A stretch of 35,732 bases of DNA, taken from assembly GCA_027491555.1 (NCBI GenBank), contig JAOZGN010000039.1:1-35732 (forward strand), in the 5' to 3' direction. The position numbers and the translations under genes were made by a program. The notes beneath the pieces are model-generated. The model had not been told where the DNA came from and searched no databases. It was given only the letters and a program-made list of their open reading frames with translations. Positions 22,208 through 30,359 of this stretch are shown here, in pieces. Numbering within the stretch: the stretch's first letter is position 1; each line of letters opens with the position of its first letter. The DNA comes from Thermoproteota archaeon (GTDB lineage Archaea; Thermoproteota; Korarchaeia; Korarchaeales; Korarchaeaceae).

Positions 22208-24597
22208 GCCCAACCCCCTCCCTCCACCTGGGCGGATTTCCGCCCGCGCTCCCTCTCTCTGAGGGCCTTCAGTATCCTCTCCGACGTGATTGGAAGCTCG
22301 TAGAACCTCACACCGAGGGCGTTGTAGATGGCGTTTGCCACGGCCGCGGCGACGGGGTTGCTGGCGGCCTCCCCAATCCCCTTGGCACCGAACGGTCCAG
22401 TGGGCTCGTACGTCTGGGCGAATATCACCCGAAAGTCGTCCAGCGGGGGTATGTCCTGGGCCGTCGGGACCTTGTAGTCCGTAATGAATCCCAAGTTCTC
22501 AAGCGCCCCCGTCTCCGGGTTATAGGTCGTGTCCTCCAGGACCGCCCAGCCCCATCCCATGACAAAGCCGCCCTGTATCTGTCCCTCCGCCAGCTCCGGG
22601 TTGATCACCGTGCCGATGTCGGCGCCCGCCACCACCCTCACGGGCCTAACCCTGCCGGTCTCGGTGTCCACCTCGACCTCCACGAAGTATGCGGTGAAGC
22701 TTGGGGGGGCGGCGGTGGCCCTGAAGCTCACCGACGCCGAGATGGACCCCCAGTTCCTCTGCCAGGCTGTCTTGGCCACCTCGCTGAGGGTGGTCCAGGC
22801 GTCCGACCCCTCTACGTATATGACGGCGTCCTTCAACTCCTCGTCGTACCTCATCCTCAGGGCCTCGGGGCCCACGGCGACGTTCAGGATCCTGGCAGCG
22901 TACTCGAGGATCTTCCTCTTCACCTCCCTGGCCGCCCTCCTGGCGGCCTCACCTCCCACGTACACGCCCCTGGAGGCGTGGGTGCACACGTCGTAGACGG
23001 TCGTGGAGCTGTCGGACCAGACCACGTTGACCTTCTCGAGCGGGATGCAGAGCTCTTCGGCTATGATCTTGGCGTGGGCGTCCAGCGTCCCGCCGCCGTG
23101 GTCCTGCAGCGCAGTTACGTAGTCCACGCTTCCGTCCTCGTTCACCTTGAGGAACGCCCCAGAGTAGTCGATCACCGATCCGGACAGGGGTCCACCGGCC
23201 CCGGAGGTGTGGAATCCCCTGGCCACCCCTATGCCGCGCCTGTACCGGCCGGTCTGCTCCCCGGGCCCCGGCCTGTTCCTCCAGCCGATGAGTTCCGCCC
23301 CTCTCCTCATGAGCTCCGGGACGCCGTCGCTCCTGATGATGCTCTTGACCGTCGGCCCCTGCCCCCAGAACAGGTCGCCCTTGCCAACGTAGTTCCTCAG
23401 CCTGAACTCCACCGGGTCCATGCCAAGCTCCTCGGCGAGTTCGTCCACGATGGTCTCGACCGCCCACGTGACCTGCGGGTTCCCATATCCCCTGAGTGCG
23501 CAGCTCGGGACCTTGTTGGTGTAGACGGCCTTCCCCAGGTACCTGATTGCGCCCCACTTGTAGAGGGAGACGAACCAACCCAGGGCCGTGCCGAGCAGCG
23601 GGTAGGGTTGGATCTGGTGGGCCCCCACGTCCATGATGTTCTCGAACTCAGCCCCCGACAGCCTCCCGTTCCTCTTCGCTCCAGCCCTGATCCTCATGTG
23701 CATCTCGAAGGAGACGTGGTCGTGCATCATGTCCTCCTCTCTCGTCAGGGCGATCCTCACCGGCCTCTTTGCCTTCCTGCTCAGGGCGACGGCCACGAGC
23801 GTCACCAGGTTGGTGTGGATGCTCGACCCGAACCCTCCACCAAGGAAGACCTTCTGGACCCTGACCTTGCTCTGTGGGATTCCGAAGACCTGAGATATGA
23901 GGATCTTGGTGTTGTGGATGGTCTGCGTCGTCGTCCAGACCGTGACACCCCCGTCTGGGTCCGGCCTGCTGACGGCCACCTTAGGCTCCGGCTGGAGGTG
24001 GTACCTCCTGTTCGTCTTGAACCTCCTCTCGATCACTACGTCCGCCTCCGCGAGGGCCCCGTCGACATCGCCCTCCGAGTACTCGAGGGTGCAGGCGACG
24101 TTGTTCTCGACGTCGACCCAGGACCTCCCCCTCACGATCCTCTCGTGTATAATCGGAGAGCCAGGCCTCATGGACTCGAATGGATCGAGGACGGGCCTGT
24201 ACACCCTAACTGGCTCAAGCCTGACGGCCTCCAAGGCGCGCTGAGCCGCCTCTTCGGAGGGCGCGGCCACGGCGGCCACGGGCTCACCGACGAACCTCGG
24301 GTGGTCGGTCAGGACCCTCCAGTCCTTGAAGGTGTCCTCCTCCACGCTCACGAGTCTCGGGTTGAAGAGGACGTTCGGCACGTCCCTGGGGGTGAGCACG
24401 ACTGCCCCCATTCTCTCGGCCTCTGTGGCGTCCACCCTGACCTCCGCGTGGGCGTAGGGGCTCTTGAGAATGCGGCCGTGGAGCATCCCGGGAAGCCAGA
24501 CGTCGTAGGCGTACGTGGCCCTGCCCGTGGCCTTGAGGACCCCGTCTTTCCTGCCGGCCCTCACGCCGACGAACCTGAACCGGCCCTCGGCGCTCAA
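22204..24597 (-). CDS. Molybdenum hydroxylase large subunit, divergent pocket (set 2)
   Basis: This 797-residue catalytic subunit heads the operon set 2 Mo-FAD-FeS-carbamoyltransferase. The catalytic base is kept (E743 in GPFGAKGIGE), as is the pocket arginine (CALRGYGNPQ, near 366-375). Two motifs lining molybdenum differ: GGGFGSS replaces GGGFGGK (253-259), and DHGGG replaces the usual (x)xGQG (499-503), so the conserved active-site glutamine is missing. This suggests a substrate unlike that of set 1. The start is TTG 24597, 33 bases from a TATA element shared with the divergent amidohydrolase. Xanthine-dehydrogenase, aldehyde-oxidase-like or other N-heterocycle activity cannot be separated by eye. 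Confidence 0.92.
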   Translation of the reverse strand: MSAEGRFRFVGVRAGRKDGVLKATGRATYAYDVWLPGMLHGRILKSPYAHAEVRVDATEAERMGAVVLTPRDVPNVLFNPRLVSVEEDTFKDWRVLTDHPRFVGEPVAAVAAPSEEAAQRALEAVRLEPVRVYRPVLDPFESMRPGSPIIHERIVRGRSWVDVENNVACTLEYSEGDVDGALAEADVVIERRFKTNRRYHLQPEPKVAVSRPDPDGGVTVWTTTQTIHNTKILISQVFGIPQSKVRVQKVFLGGGFGSSIHTNLVTLVAVALSRKAKRPVRIALTREEDMMHDHVSFEMHMRIRAGAKRNGRLSGAEFENIMDVGAHQIQPYPLLGTALGWFVSLYKWGAIRYLGKAVYTNKVPSCALRGYGNPQVTWAVETIVDELAEELGMDPVEFRLRNYVGKGDLFWGQGPTVKSIIRSDGVPELMRRGAELIGWRNRPGPGEQTGRYRRGIGVARGFHTSGAGGPLSGSVIDYSGAFLKVNEDGSVDYVTALQDHGGGTLDAHAKIIAEELCIPLEKVNVVWSDSSTTVYDVCTHASRGVYVGGEAARRAAREVKRKILEYAARILNVAVGPEALRMRYDEELKDAVIYVEGSDAWTTLSEVAKTAWQRNWGSISASVSFRATAAPPSFTAYFVEVEVDTETGRVRPVRVVAGADIGTVINPELAEGQIQGGFVMGWGWAVLEDTTYNPETGALENLGFITDYKVPTAQDIPPLDDFRVIFAQTYEPTGPFGAKGIGEAASNPVAAAVANAIYNALGVRFYELPITSERILKALRERERGRKSAQVEGGGWA

Positions 24598-24625
24598 GAT
24601 CCCACGCGCCCCCGCCGCAAACGCT

Positions 24626-24635
24626 CTAAATTAAG
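24626..24635. promoter_or_regulatory. Shared TATA element between set 2 hydroxylase operon and amidohydrolase gene
   Basis: CTAAATTAAG on the plus strand reads CTTAATTTAG on the minus strand, a near-symmetric AT block in a GC-rich 76-base gap. It lies 33 bases from the minus-strand TTG 24597 and about 43 bases from the plus-strand TTG 24674. A single box may serve both directions. Confidence 0.5.
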
Positions 24636-24673
24636 CCTTGACAACTGACTCTTCGATTGCCGAGGGATGCGAC

Positions 24674-26020
24674 TTGCCCGCAGGAGATCTCCTGGTCAGG
24701 GACGGGACCGTCGTCGCCCCCGAGGGGGCTTTTGAGGCCGACATCCTGATTGAAGATGGTACCATAGTCGAGATCGGTAGAGGGCTGTCCCCATCGGGCC
24801 ACGAGGTTCTCGACGCCCGGGGCATGCTCGTTCTCCCCGGAGTGGTGGACGAGCATGTGCACATGAGAGAGCCGGGCCTGGAGTACAAGGACGACTTCAC
24901 CCACGGGACGATGGCCGCGGCGGCGGGAGGGGTCACAACCGTGGTGGAAATGCCAAACACCCTCCCGCCAGTGGAGGACGCCGAGAAATTGAGGCGGAAG
25001 GCCGACCTCCTCTCCGGCAAGGCTTACGTGGACTTCGCCCTCTTAGGCGTCCTCCACGACGAGAACCTGGACGAGCTGGAGGGGATGCTGGAGGCCGGCG
25101 CAGCGGGGTTCAAGGCCTTCTTGGGACCCACCACCGGAAACATCCCGCCGCCCGGGGATGGGTCCATATACGAGGCCCTTGAGAAATCATCCAGGCTTGG
25201 CTTCACGGTGGCCTTTCACGGCGAGAACTGGGACCTGGTCAGGATGTTCACGGAGAGGGTGAAGTCCGAGGCGAGGGTCGACCCTCTGGCGCACCTGCGC
25301 TCGAGGCCCCCGGTTTGCGAGGAGGAGGCGGTCCAGAGGATAGCCCTCTTCGCTAGGAGGACCGGCGGCAGGGCCCTGATAGTCCACGTGGCGGCGGCGG
25401 AAGCGGTGAGCGTAGTGAGGCGGGCGAGGTCCGACGGCGTCGAGGTCTACGCCGAGACCTGCCCACACTACCTGCTGCTCTCCGCCGACGACTACATGAG
25501 ATACGGCGCGCTCATGAAGGTGAACCCCCCCGTGAGGGAGCGGAGGCACCAGAGGGAACTCTGGAGGGCCGTCAACGACGGCGCAATCCAGACGCTCGGC
25601 TCAGATCACGCCCCCCATTCGATGGAGGAGAAGAGCGGGGAAATCATGTCCGCCTCAGCAGGCGTGCCGGCAGTTCAGACGTTCCTCCCGCTCATGCTAG
25701 ACGCGGCCCTGAGGGGGAGGATGCCCATAACGAAGATACCGGAGCTCATGGCCAAAAACCCGGCAAGGCTCTTTGGGCTCTACCCGAAGAAGGGATCACT
25801 CTTAGTGGGCAGCGACGGAGACTTGGCTATCGTGGACCCCAAGGCGGAATGGACGGTCAAGGCTGAGGATCTCTACGCCAAGCACCCCCTGACGCCCTTT
25901 GACGGCTGGAGACTCAGGGGAAGGGTTGTCTACACGATCCTTAGGGGGATGGTCGTCGGGGAGTCGGGCAGGGTTAAGACCCCCGAGCCGCGTGGGGAGT
26001 GGGTGATTAGGCAGACCTGA
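24674..26020 (+). CDS. Cyclic amidohydrolase: dihydroorotase/allantoinase/hydantoinase-like
   Basis: This metal-dependent hydrolase opens (or closes) a cyclic ureide or imide ring. All six metal ligands of the superfamily are seen: HVH in DEHVHMREPG, the carboxylated Lys in GFKAFLG, His in FHGEN, His in IVHVAAAEA and Asp in GSDHAPH. HxHxREPG, MPNTLPP and VNPPVR favour dihydroorotase, while GFKAFLG resembles allantoinase, so the substrate is open. TTG 24674, with GAGGG seven bases before it and right at the start of the first beta-strand, is preferred over TTG 24638, which would lie only a few bases past the TATA box. It gives 448 residues. It stands divergent from the set 2 hydroxylase, sharing a promoter block, and the carbamoyltransferase-like gene is in that operon. 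Confidence 0.88.
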   Translation: MPAGDLLVRDGTVVAPEGAFEADILIEDGTIVEIGRGLSPSGHEVLDARGMLVLPGVVDEHVHMREPGLEYKDDFTHGTMAAAAGGVTTVVEMPNTLPPVEDAEKLRRKADLLSGKAYVDFALLGVLHDENLDELEGMLEAGAAGFKAFLGPTTGNIPPPGDGSIYEALEKSSRLGFTVAFHGENWDLVRMFTERVKSEARVDPLAHLRSRPPVCEEEAVQRIALFARRTGGRALIVHVAAAEAVSVVRRARSDGVEVYAETCPHYLLLSADDYMRYGALMKVNPPVRERRHQRELWRAVNDGAIQTLGSDHAPHSMEEKSGEIMSASAGVPAVQTFLPLMLDAALRGRMPITKIPELMAKNPARLFGLYPKKGSLLVGSDGDLAIVDPKAEWTVKAEDLYAKHPLTPFDGWRLRGRVVYTILRGMVVGESGRVKTPEPRGEWVIRQT

Positions 26021-26121
26021 CCTCCGGCGGTGGAACTCTGAGGGCGCCAATCCGCCTACACACCTGCTGAGTTTGCTGCAACCCGATTTCCACCTTCTGC
26101 CGGTCAAACACGAAATAATCT

Positions 26122-26137
26122 CCTTTCCGGAGAAAGG
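26122..26137. terminator. Hairpin after the amidohydrolase gene
   Basis: CCTTTC pairs with GAAAGG around a CGGA loop, 6 bp perfect, about 100 bases past the amidohydrolase stop. A T run does not directly follow, so terminator function is uncertain. Confidence 0.3.
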
Positions 26138-26153
26138 CAAGCAATGCTTTGTC

Positions 26154-26165
26154 CTAAACGTTTAG
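26154..26165. promoter_or_regulatory. Perfect 12-base palindrome CTAAACGTTTAG, candidate operator
   Basis: A perfect dyad upstream of the Liv operon. A shortened copy, CTAACGTTAG, lies at 26300-26309, and a half site CTAAAC occurs near 26270. Repetition of the same core on both sides suggests a protein-binding site. Confidence 0.4.
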
Positions 26166-26299
26166 TCCCTGGCGTTAGCTAGGTTTTCTCGGATTCCCAA
26201 GGAGGACATCCTGAGTTGGAGCGTATGCCCTTTTACATACTCATTCATGAAGGAGAAGTGACGATAAAATCTAAACTTCTCATGGGTTGCCTATTGATA

Positions 26300-26309
26300 C
26301 TAACGTTAG
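26300..26309. promoter_or_regulatory. Perfect 10-base palindrome CTAACGTTAG, candidate operator
   Basis: It shares the core CTAA-CG-TTAG with the 12-base palindrome 146 bases upstream, differing by one A-T pair. It lies about 35 bases before the livK TATA box, a position suited to control of the importer. Confidence 0.4.
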
Positions 26310-26339
26310 GGTAATTCCAGAGCGGACATTGCGGAGAAA

Positions 26340-26348
26340 GTTTATTAG
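26340..26348 (+). promoter_or_regulatory. TATA box of the livKHMGF operon
   Basis: GTTTATTAG, centred about 29 bases before the ATG at 26374, in a strongly AT-rich context. Confidence 0.5.
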
Positions 26349-26373
26349 ATTTTGATTTGGAAATTATTTTAAC

Positions 26374-27711
26374 ATGCGGCGGCGACCCGGGATAGGTAGA
26401 ACGGTCCTCGTGGGGGCCCTGATCATCCTGGTGCTCCTGGTTGCCGTGGCCGCCATCTACGTTCGGAAGCCAGCCCCGCCCCCCTCACCCACCCCCTCAC
26501 CGACAGCGACAGCCCCAACGACCGCCCCTCCAGCCCCCAAGATTGAGGAGATAGTCATAGGAATGGTCGAGCCCCTCAGTGGGACGCATTCCATATTCGG
26601 GATAGAGGCCAAGCAGGCCGCGGAGCTCATCATAGAGGACATCAATTCCAAGGGAGGGATAGAGTCCCTGGGCGGCGCAAAGCTGAAGCTCGTCGTTGAG
26701 GACTCCAAGGACAGCATCGAGGGGGCTAAGCTTGCGGCGGAGAAGCTGATCTCGCAGTATCACCCGCCGATCATAATCGGCGCCTACATCAGCAGGCACA
26801 CGGCCGCCATGGCGGAGGTGACGGAGCGCGAGAAGGTCATCTTGGTGGCCGACGCCCTCGTGGACTTCCTCAGCGAGAAGGGCTGGAAGTACTTCTTCAG
26901 GGCCTGCCCCAAGACGTCCATCCACGGCAAGACCGCGATGGACTTCGTGTACGAGACCGCCCAGAGGAAGGGGATCGAGATCAACACGGTGGTCATCATC
27001 AATGAGGACTCCGTCTTCGGCAGGTACACGGCCCTGGGAGCCTATCACGAAGCCCTCGGCCTCGGCCTGACTGTCCTGGATCAGATAGAGTATCCGTACG
27101 ACATAGCGGACGCCTCCCCGATAGTCAGCAGGCTCATGGAGCTCGACCCCGATGTAGTGATCTCGGTGCCCTACTTCTCCGATGGCGTGCTCATCGCCAC
27201 GACCATGGAGGAGGTGGGCTACAAGCCCATGATAGTCGCCGGAGCGGGAGGATGCGGCTACTGCGACCCGGACTCCATAAGCGCGGCTGGGTCGGCGGTC
27301 GAGGGGTTCACCCAGACGTACAGCTACAACCCGTTCCTGAACACCCCATACAACCGGGAGATAGTGCAGAAGTTCCAGGAGAGGTACGGCAAGCTGCCCA
27401 CCGAGGCTGGCGGGATAATCTTCTACTCGCTCTGGACAATCAAGGAGGCCCTCGAGCTGGCGGGCCAGATGTTCCCGGAGGATCCGCTCAACCCCGACAA
27501 CCTTAGGCAGGCCTTCCTGGCCCTAGACATAACCAGCGGACCTGCCGCAGAGACCTACCCGTCCGGGCACATCAAGTTCGGCCCGAACGGAGACAACATC
27601 TACGCGATGGCCGTGGTCCTCCAGGTCCAGAACGGAGAGCCCGTTCTGGTCTACCCGTTCGAGTACGCCCAGGCCGAGCCCATATTCCCGATACCGGGGT
27701 ACAAGCCGTAA
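26374..27711 (+). CDS. livK: Branched-chain-amino-acid-type ABC importer substrate-binding protein
   Basis: This is the extracellular receptor of the importer, a periplasmic-binding-protein type I (LivK/AmiC family) fold. Residues 10-29 are a hydrophobic signal anchor with no lipobox cysteine, followed by a Pro/Thr-rich linker (about 33-56), as in archaeal membrane-tethered receptors; the linker may be glycosylated. The receptor domain begins with IVIGMVEPLSGTHSIFG and contains NDINSKGG-like and VVEDSKDS elements. Family members bind amino acids, urea, amides or purines, so the real ligand is open. The ATG is leaderless, about 29 bases from TTTATTAGA. It is the first gene of a five-gene operon (livKHMGF). 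Confidence 0.93.
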   Translation: MRRRPGIGRTVLVGALIILVLLVAVAAIYVRKPAPPPSPTPSPTATAPTTAPPAPKIEEIVIGMVEPLSGTHSIFGIEAKQAAELIIEDINSKGGIESLGGAKLKLVVEDSKDSIEGAKLAAEKLISQYHPPIIIGAYISRHTAAMAEVTEREKVILVADALVDFLSEKGWKYFFRACPKTSIHGKTAMDFVYETAQRKGIEINTVVIINEDSVFGRYTALGAYHEALGLGLTVLDQIEYPYDIADASPIVSRLMELDPDVVISVPYFSDGVLIATTMEEVGYKPMIVAGAGGCGYCDPDSISAAGSAVEGFTQTYSYNPFLNTPYNREIVQKFQERYGKLPTEAGGIIFYSLWTIKEALELAGQMFPEDPLNPDNLRQAFLALDITSGPAAETYPSGHIKFGPNGDNIYAMAVVLQVQNGEPVLVYPFEYAQAEPIFPIPGYKP

Positions 27712-27752
27712 GCCCCCACCCCTCAATTTTTCCCGTTTCCGGAGGTGAGAGC

Positions 27753-28616
27753 TTGCTCGAGCTGCTCCTGCAGAACCTAGTGAACGGAATCCTGATGGGG
27801 TGCGTCTACGCGCTCGTGGCTCTGGGCCTCGCCCTGCAGTTCGGCGTCATGGACATCATCAACTTCGCCCACGGCGAGTTCGTCATGATCGCAATGTACC
27901 TGGTCTTCTGGATCAGCCTCTACCTGGCGATCCCCGGCTCCCTGACCTCCCTGATCGTTGCCCCCATATACTTCGTCTTCGGGCTGGTGGTCTACAAGCT
28001 TGTCATAGATCGGATCGTCGGCACCTATCCCCTGGCCCAGATAGCCGCCACGATAGGGCTCATGGTCCTTCTCAGGAACCTGGCCCTCGCGGCCTGGAGG
28101 GCCCAACCCAGGGGCCTCCAGTACGAGGTGCTCAGGGGGAGCGTGACCCTCGGGCCCGTGGTAGTGCCCATATCTAGACTGACCGCCGCCTTGGTGAGCG
28201 TCGGCACGATGCTGGCCCTCCACTGGTTCCTCACACACACCCGGCTGGGCCTCGCCCTCAGGGCCACGAGCGACGACATGCAGGCTGCCTCCCTCCTGGG
28301 GATCAACGTGAGAAGGATGTTCGCACTGGCCTTTGGCCTTGGCTGCGCGATAATTGGAATAGCTGCGGCCTTCATCATGACCTTTCAGCAGGTTAACCCG
28401 GAGTCCGGGCTCACCTGGGGGCTGATAAGCTGGATAATCGTCGTCATGGCCGGACTGGGGGGAGTCAGCGGGGTCCTGCTGTCGGGCCTGATACTGGGGA
28501 TGGTCGAGGCGCTTGAGATCACCTTCTGGGACCCGAGGGCCAGCCTGGCGGTGATGTACTCTCTCTTCATTCTGATCCTCTGGGTCAAGCCGAGGGGCCT
28601 CTTCGGGAGGAGGTAG
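27753..28616 (+). CDS. livH: ABC importer permease, LivH type
   Basis: This 287-residue integral membrane protein has about eight hydrophobic segments. It carries the family hallmarks LVNGILMGCVYALVALGLAL near the start and FGVMDIINFAHGEFVMIAMY, split as FGVMDIINFAHGE and FVMIAMY, and later LLGINVRRMFALAFGLG. It forms a heterodimeric channel with LivM. The start is TTG 27753 behind a full Shine-Dalgarno GGAGGTGA at about 27740-27747, which settles the start. Confidence 0.94.
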   Translation: MLELLLQNLVNGILMGCVYALVALGLALQFGVMDIINFAHGEFVMIAMYLVFWISLYLAIPGSLTSLIVAPIYFVFGLVVYKLVIDRIVGTYPLAQIAATIGLMVLLRNLALAAWRAQPRGLQYEVLRGSVTLGPVVVPISRLTAALVSVGTMLALHWFLTHTRLGLALRATSDDMQAASLLGINVRRMFALAFGLGCAIIGIAAAFIMTFQQVNPESGLTWGLISWIIVVMAGLGGVSGVLLSGLILGMVEALEITFWDPRASLAVMYSLFILILWVKPRGLFGRR

Positions 28617-28618
28617 CC

Positions 28619-29620
28619 TTGAGAGCGTCCGACCTGAAGCCTATAGTCGCGCTTGGGGCCATACTGGCCGCCCTCCCGCTGGCGGTTAGGATGAACAACT
28701 ACTACGTCCTCCTCCTGACTTGGATCCTATACTACTCCACGCTGGTGACGGCGTGGAACGTGATCGGCGGCCTAGCCGGTCAGCTGGACCTGGCGGCAGC
28801 CTCCTACATTGGATTGGGCGCATACACTATGGGGACCATGCTGACGAGGCTCGACGTGACCCCCTGGCTGGGCATCCCGCTGGGTGGGCTGGTCGCAGCC
28901 GGGTTCGCGGCCTTGGTGGGCTACCCAACCTTCCGGTTCGGGCTGAAGGAAGCGTGGTACGCCCTGGCGACGATAAGCAGCGTCGTCGTGCTTCAGAAAC
29001 TCTTTCTAGTGTGGGAGGAGATAGGTGGGCCGGAGGAGAGGTACCTCCCAGCCAGATACGGCGAGCTGTACTACCTCAGGTTCAGGGGCTACGCGCCGTA
29101 CTACTACATCCTGCTGACCGTCTTGGTCATCGTGCTGCTCTTGAACGTCAAGATCAGGCGGAGCAAGACCGGCTACTACCTGCTGGCCATAAGGGAGAAC
29201 GAGGAGGCGGCCGAGATACTGGGTATCGACGTGAGGAAGTACAAGCTTAGGGCCCTGCTAATCTACGCCTTCGTCACCGGGTGCATAGGTGGGATATTCG
29301 CGCTCATCAGCGGGTACCTCCACCCCCACCACTTTGACACGTGGACTAGCCTCCAAGTCGCCATCTTGGGCATAGTCGGCGGGGCGGGCGTGGGATCCAT
29401 CTACAGCCTGCCGGTGACGACGTTCATCATCTACTCGATATCGGAGCTGCTTAGGTCGACCCTCGGAGGGTGGATCCCCGGCATACACCTGATCTTCTAC
29501 GGCGTTATACTGACGGTCGTCGTCTTGCTCAAGCCAGAGGGTCTGTCCGAGACCTACGTGAGGCTCTACAAAAGGATCAGGGAGGCCCTGCTCGCGAGGG
29601 CTGGGGAGGGAGGGGAGTAG
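28619..29620 (+). CDS. livM: ABC importer permease, LivM type
   Basis: This 333-residue membrane protein is the second half of the channel. Typical pieces are TAWNVIGGLAGQLDLAAASYIGLGAY, split as NVIGGLAGQLDL and AASYIGLGAY, then RFGLKEAWYALATI and the cytoplasmic AIRENEEAAEILGIDVRKYK coupling loop that docks to the ATPases. The TTG start lies two bases past the livH stop, with GGAGGT in front. The C-terminus is a charged cytoplasmic tail. Confidence 0.94.
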   Translation: MRASDLKPIVALGAILAALPLAVRMNNYYVLLLTWILYYSTLVTAWNVIGGLAGQLDLAAASYIGLGAYTMGTMLTRLDVTPWLGIPLGGLVAAGFAALVGYPTFRFGLKEAWYALATISSVVVLQKLFLVWEEIGGPEERYLPARYGELYYLRFRGYAPYYYILLTVLVIVLLLNVKIRRSKTGYYLLAIRENEEAAEILGIDVRKYKLRALLIYAFVTGCIGGIFALISGYLHPHHFDTWTSLQVAILGIVGGAGVGSIYSLPVTTFIIYSISELLRSTLGGWIPGIHLIFYGVILTVVVLLKPEGLSETYVRLYKRIREALLARAGEGGE

Positions 29621-29621
29621 G

Positions 29622-30359
29622 TTGACCGAGTCAGGGGTGCTCCTGCAGGTGAGGGAGGTCACCAAGAGGTTCGGCGGCATAGTGGCGCTGGACCGCGTGG
29701 ACGTCGATGTGTACGAGGGGGAGATACTCGGGATGATAGGGCCCAACGGGGCCGGAAAGACCACCCTGTTCAACGTGGTCACCGGGTACTACCCGCCCGA
29801 CTCCGGGAGGGTCATATTTAGCGGTGAGGACATCACGGCTAGGCCCCCGCACGAGATAGCCAAGCTGGGCATAAGCAGGACGTTCCAGGTGGTCAAGCCG
29901 TTCCTCGGGCTGACCGTCGAGGATGCCGTTAGGGTCGGGGCCTACAACCGACTCTCCGACGAGGCCGAGGTAGAGAGGAGGGTGAACGAGATTCTTGAGT
30001 TCATGGGCCTGGACAGGCTGAGGGACAGACTGTGCAGGGACCTCAACATAGTCCAGATCAAGCAGACCGCCATTGCCAGGGCCCTGGCCACGGGTCCAAG
30101 GCTCCTGCTGCTGGACGAGGCAGCTGCGGGCCTCAACCCGGGCGAGGTGGACGCCCTCATAGAGCTCCTTAGGAGGGTGAACAGGGAGATGGGGGTCACC
30201 CTATGGGTGGTAGAGCACGTCATGAGGTTCGTGATGGGGATCTCGGACAGGATCGTCGTCCTCCACTACGGCGAGAAGATCGCGGAGGGCTCGCCGGAGG
30301 AAGTGGCCCATGACCCGAAGGTGGTGGAAGCCTACCTCGGCGCGGAGGTGGTGATATGA
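29622..30359 (+). CDS. livG: ABC importer ATPase, LivG type, with degenerate signature motif
   Basis: This 245-residue nucleotide-binding subunit has a Walker A GPNGAGKT at 40-47, Q-loop Gln89, Walker B LLLLDE at 161-166 and the switch His199. The ABC signature, normally LSGGQ or a LivG variant, reads LNIVQ at 141-145, and the residue after Walker B is Ala (DEA) instead of Pro. The DNA around 30037-30080 is clean, so this is not a sequencing slip. The ATP site formed by the LivF Walker motifs and this signature may therefore be weak. The start is TTG 29622, one base past the livM stop. Confidence 0.93.
   Translation: MTESGVLLQVREVTKRFGGIVALDRVDVDVYEGEILGMIGPNGAGKTTLFNVVTGYYPPDSGRVIFSGEDITARPPHEIAKLGISRTFQVVKPFLGLTVEDAVRVGAYNRLSDEAEVERRVNEILEFMGLDRLRDRLCRDLNIVQIKQTAIARALATGPRLLLLDEAAAGLNPGEVDALIELLRRVNREMGVTLWVVEHVMRFVMGISDRIVVLHYGEKIAEGSPEEVAHDPKVVEAYLGAEVVI

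Larger units (their letters stand above)
26021..26373. other. AT-richer intergenic region upstream of the Liv importer with palindromes
   Basis: This 353-base gap is clearly richer in A and T than the flanking genes. It contains a hairpin CCTTTC-CGGA-GAAAGG (26122-26137), which may end the amidohydrolase transcript. It also holds a palindrome CTAAACGTTTAG (26154-26165), a second palindrome CTAACGTTAG (26300-26309), a further CTAAAC half-site near 26270, and the livK TATA box near 26345. A 29-codon frame (26225-26314) is also open. No tRNA, sRNA or transposon end was recognised. Confidence 0.5.

Noticed and set aside
22978..24648. A 556-codon open frame on the plus strand opposite the set 2 large subunit
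   Set aside because: It mirrors a well-supported gene, has no family motif, and long antisense frames are expected in GC-rich DNA.
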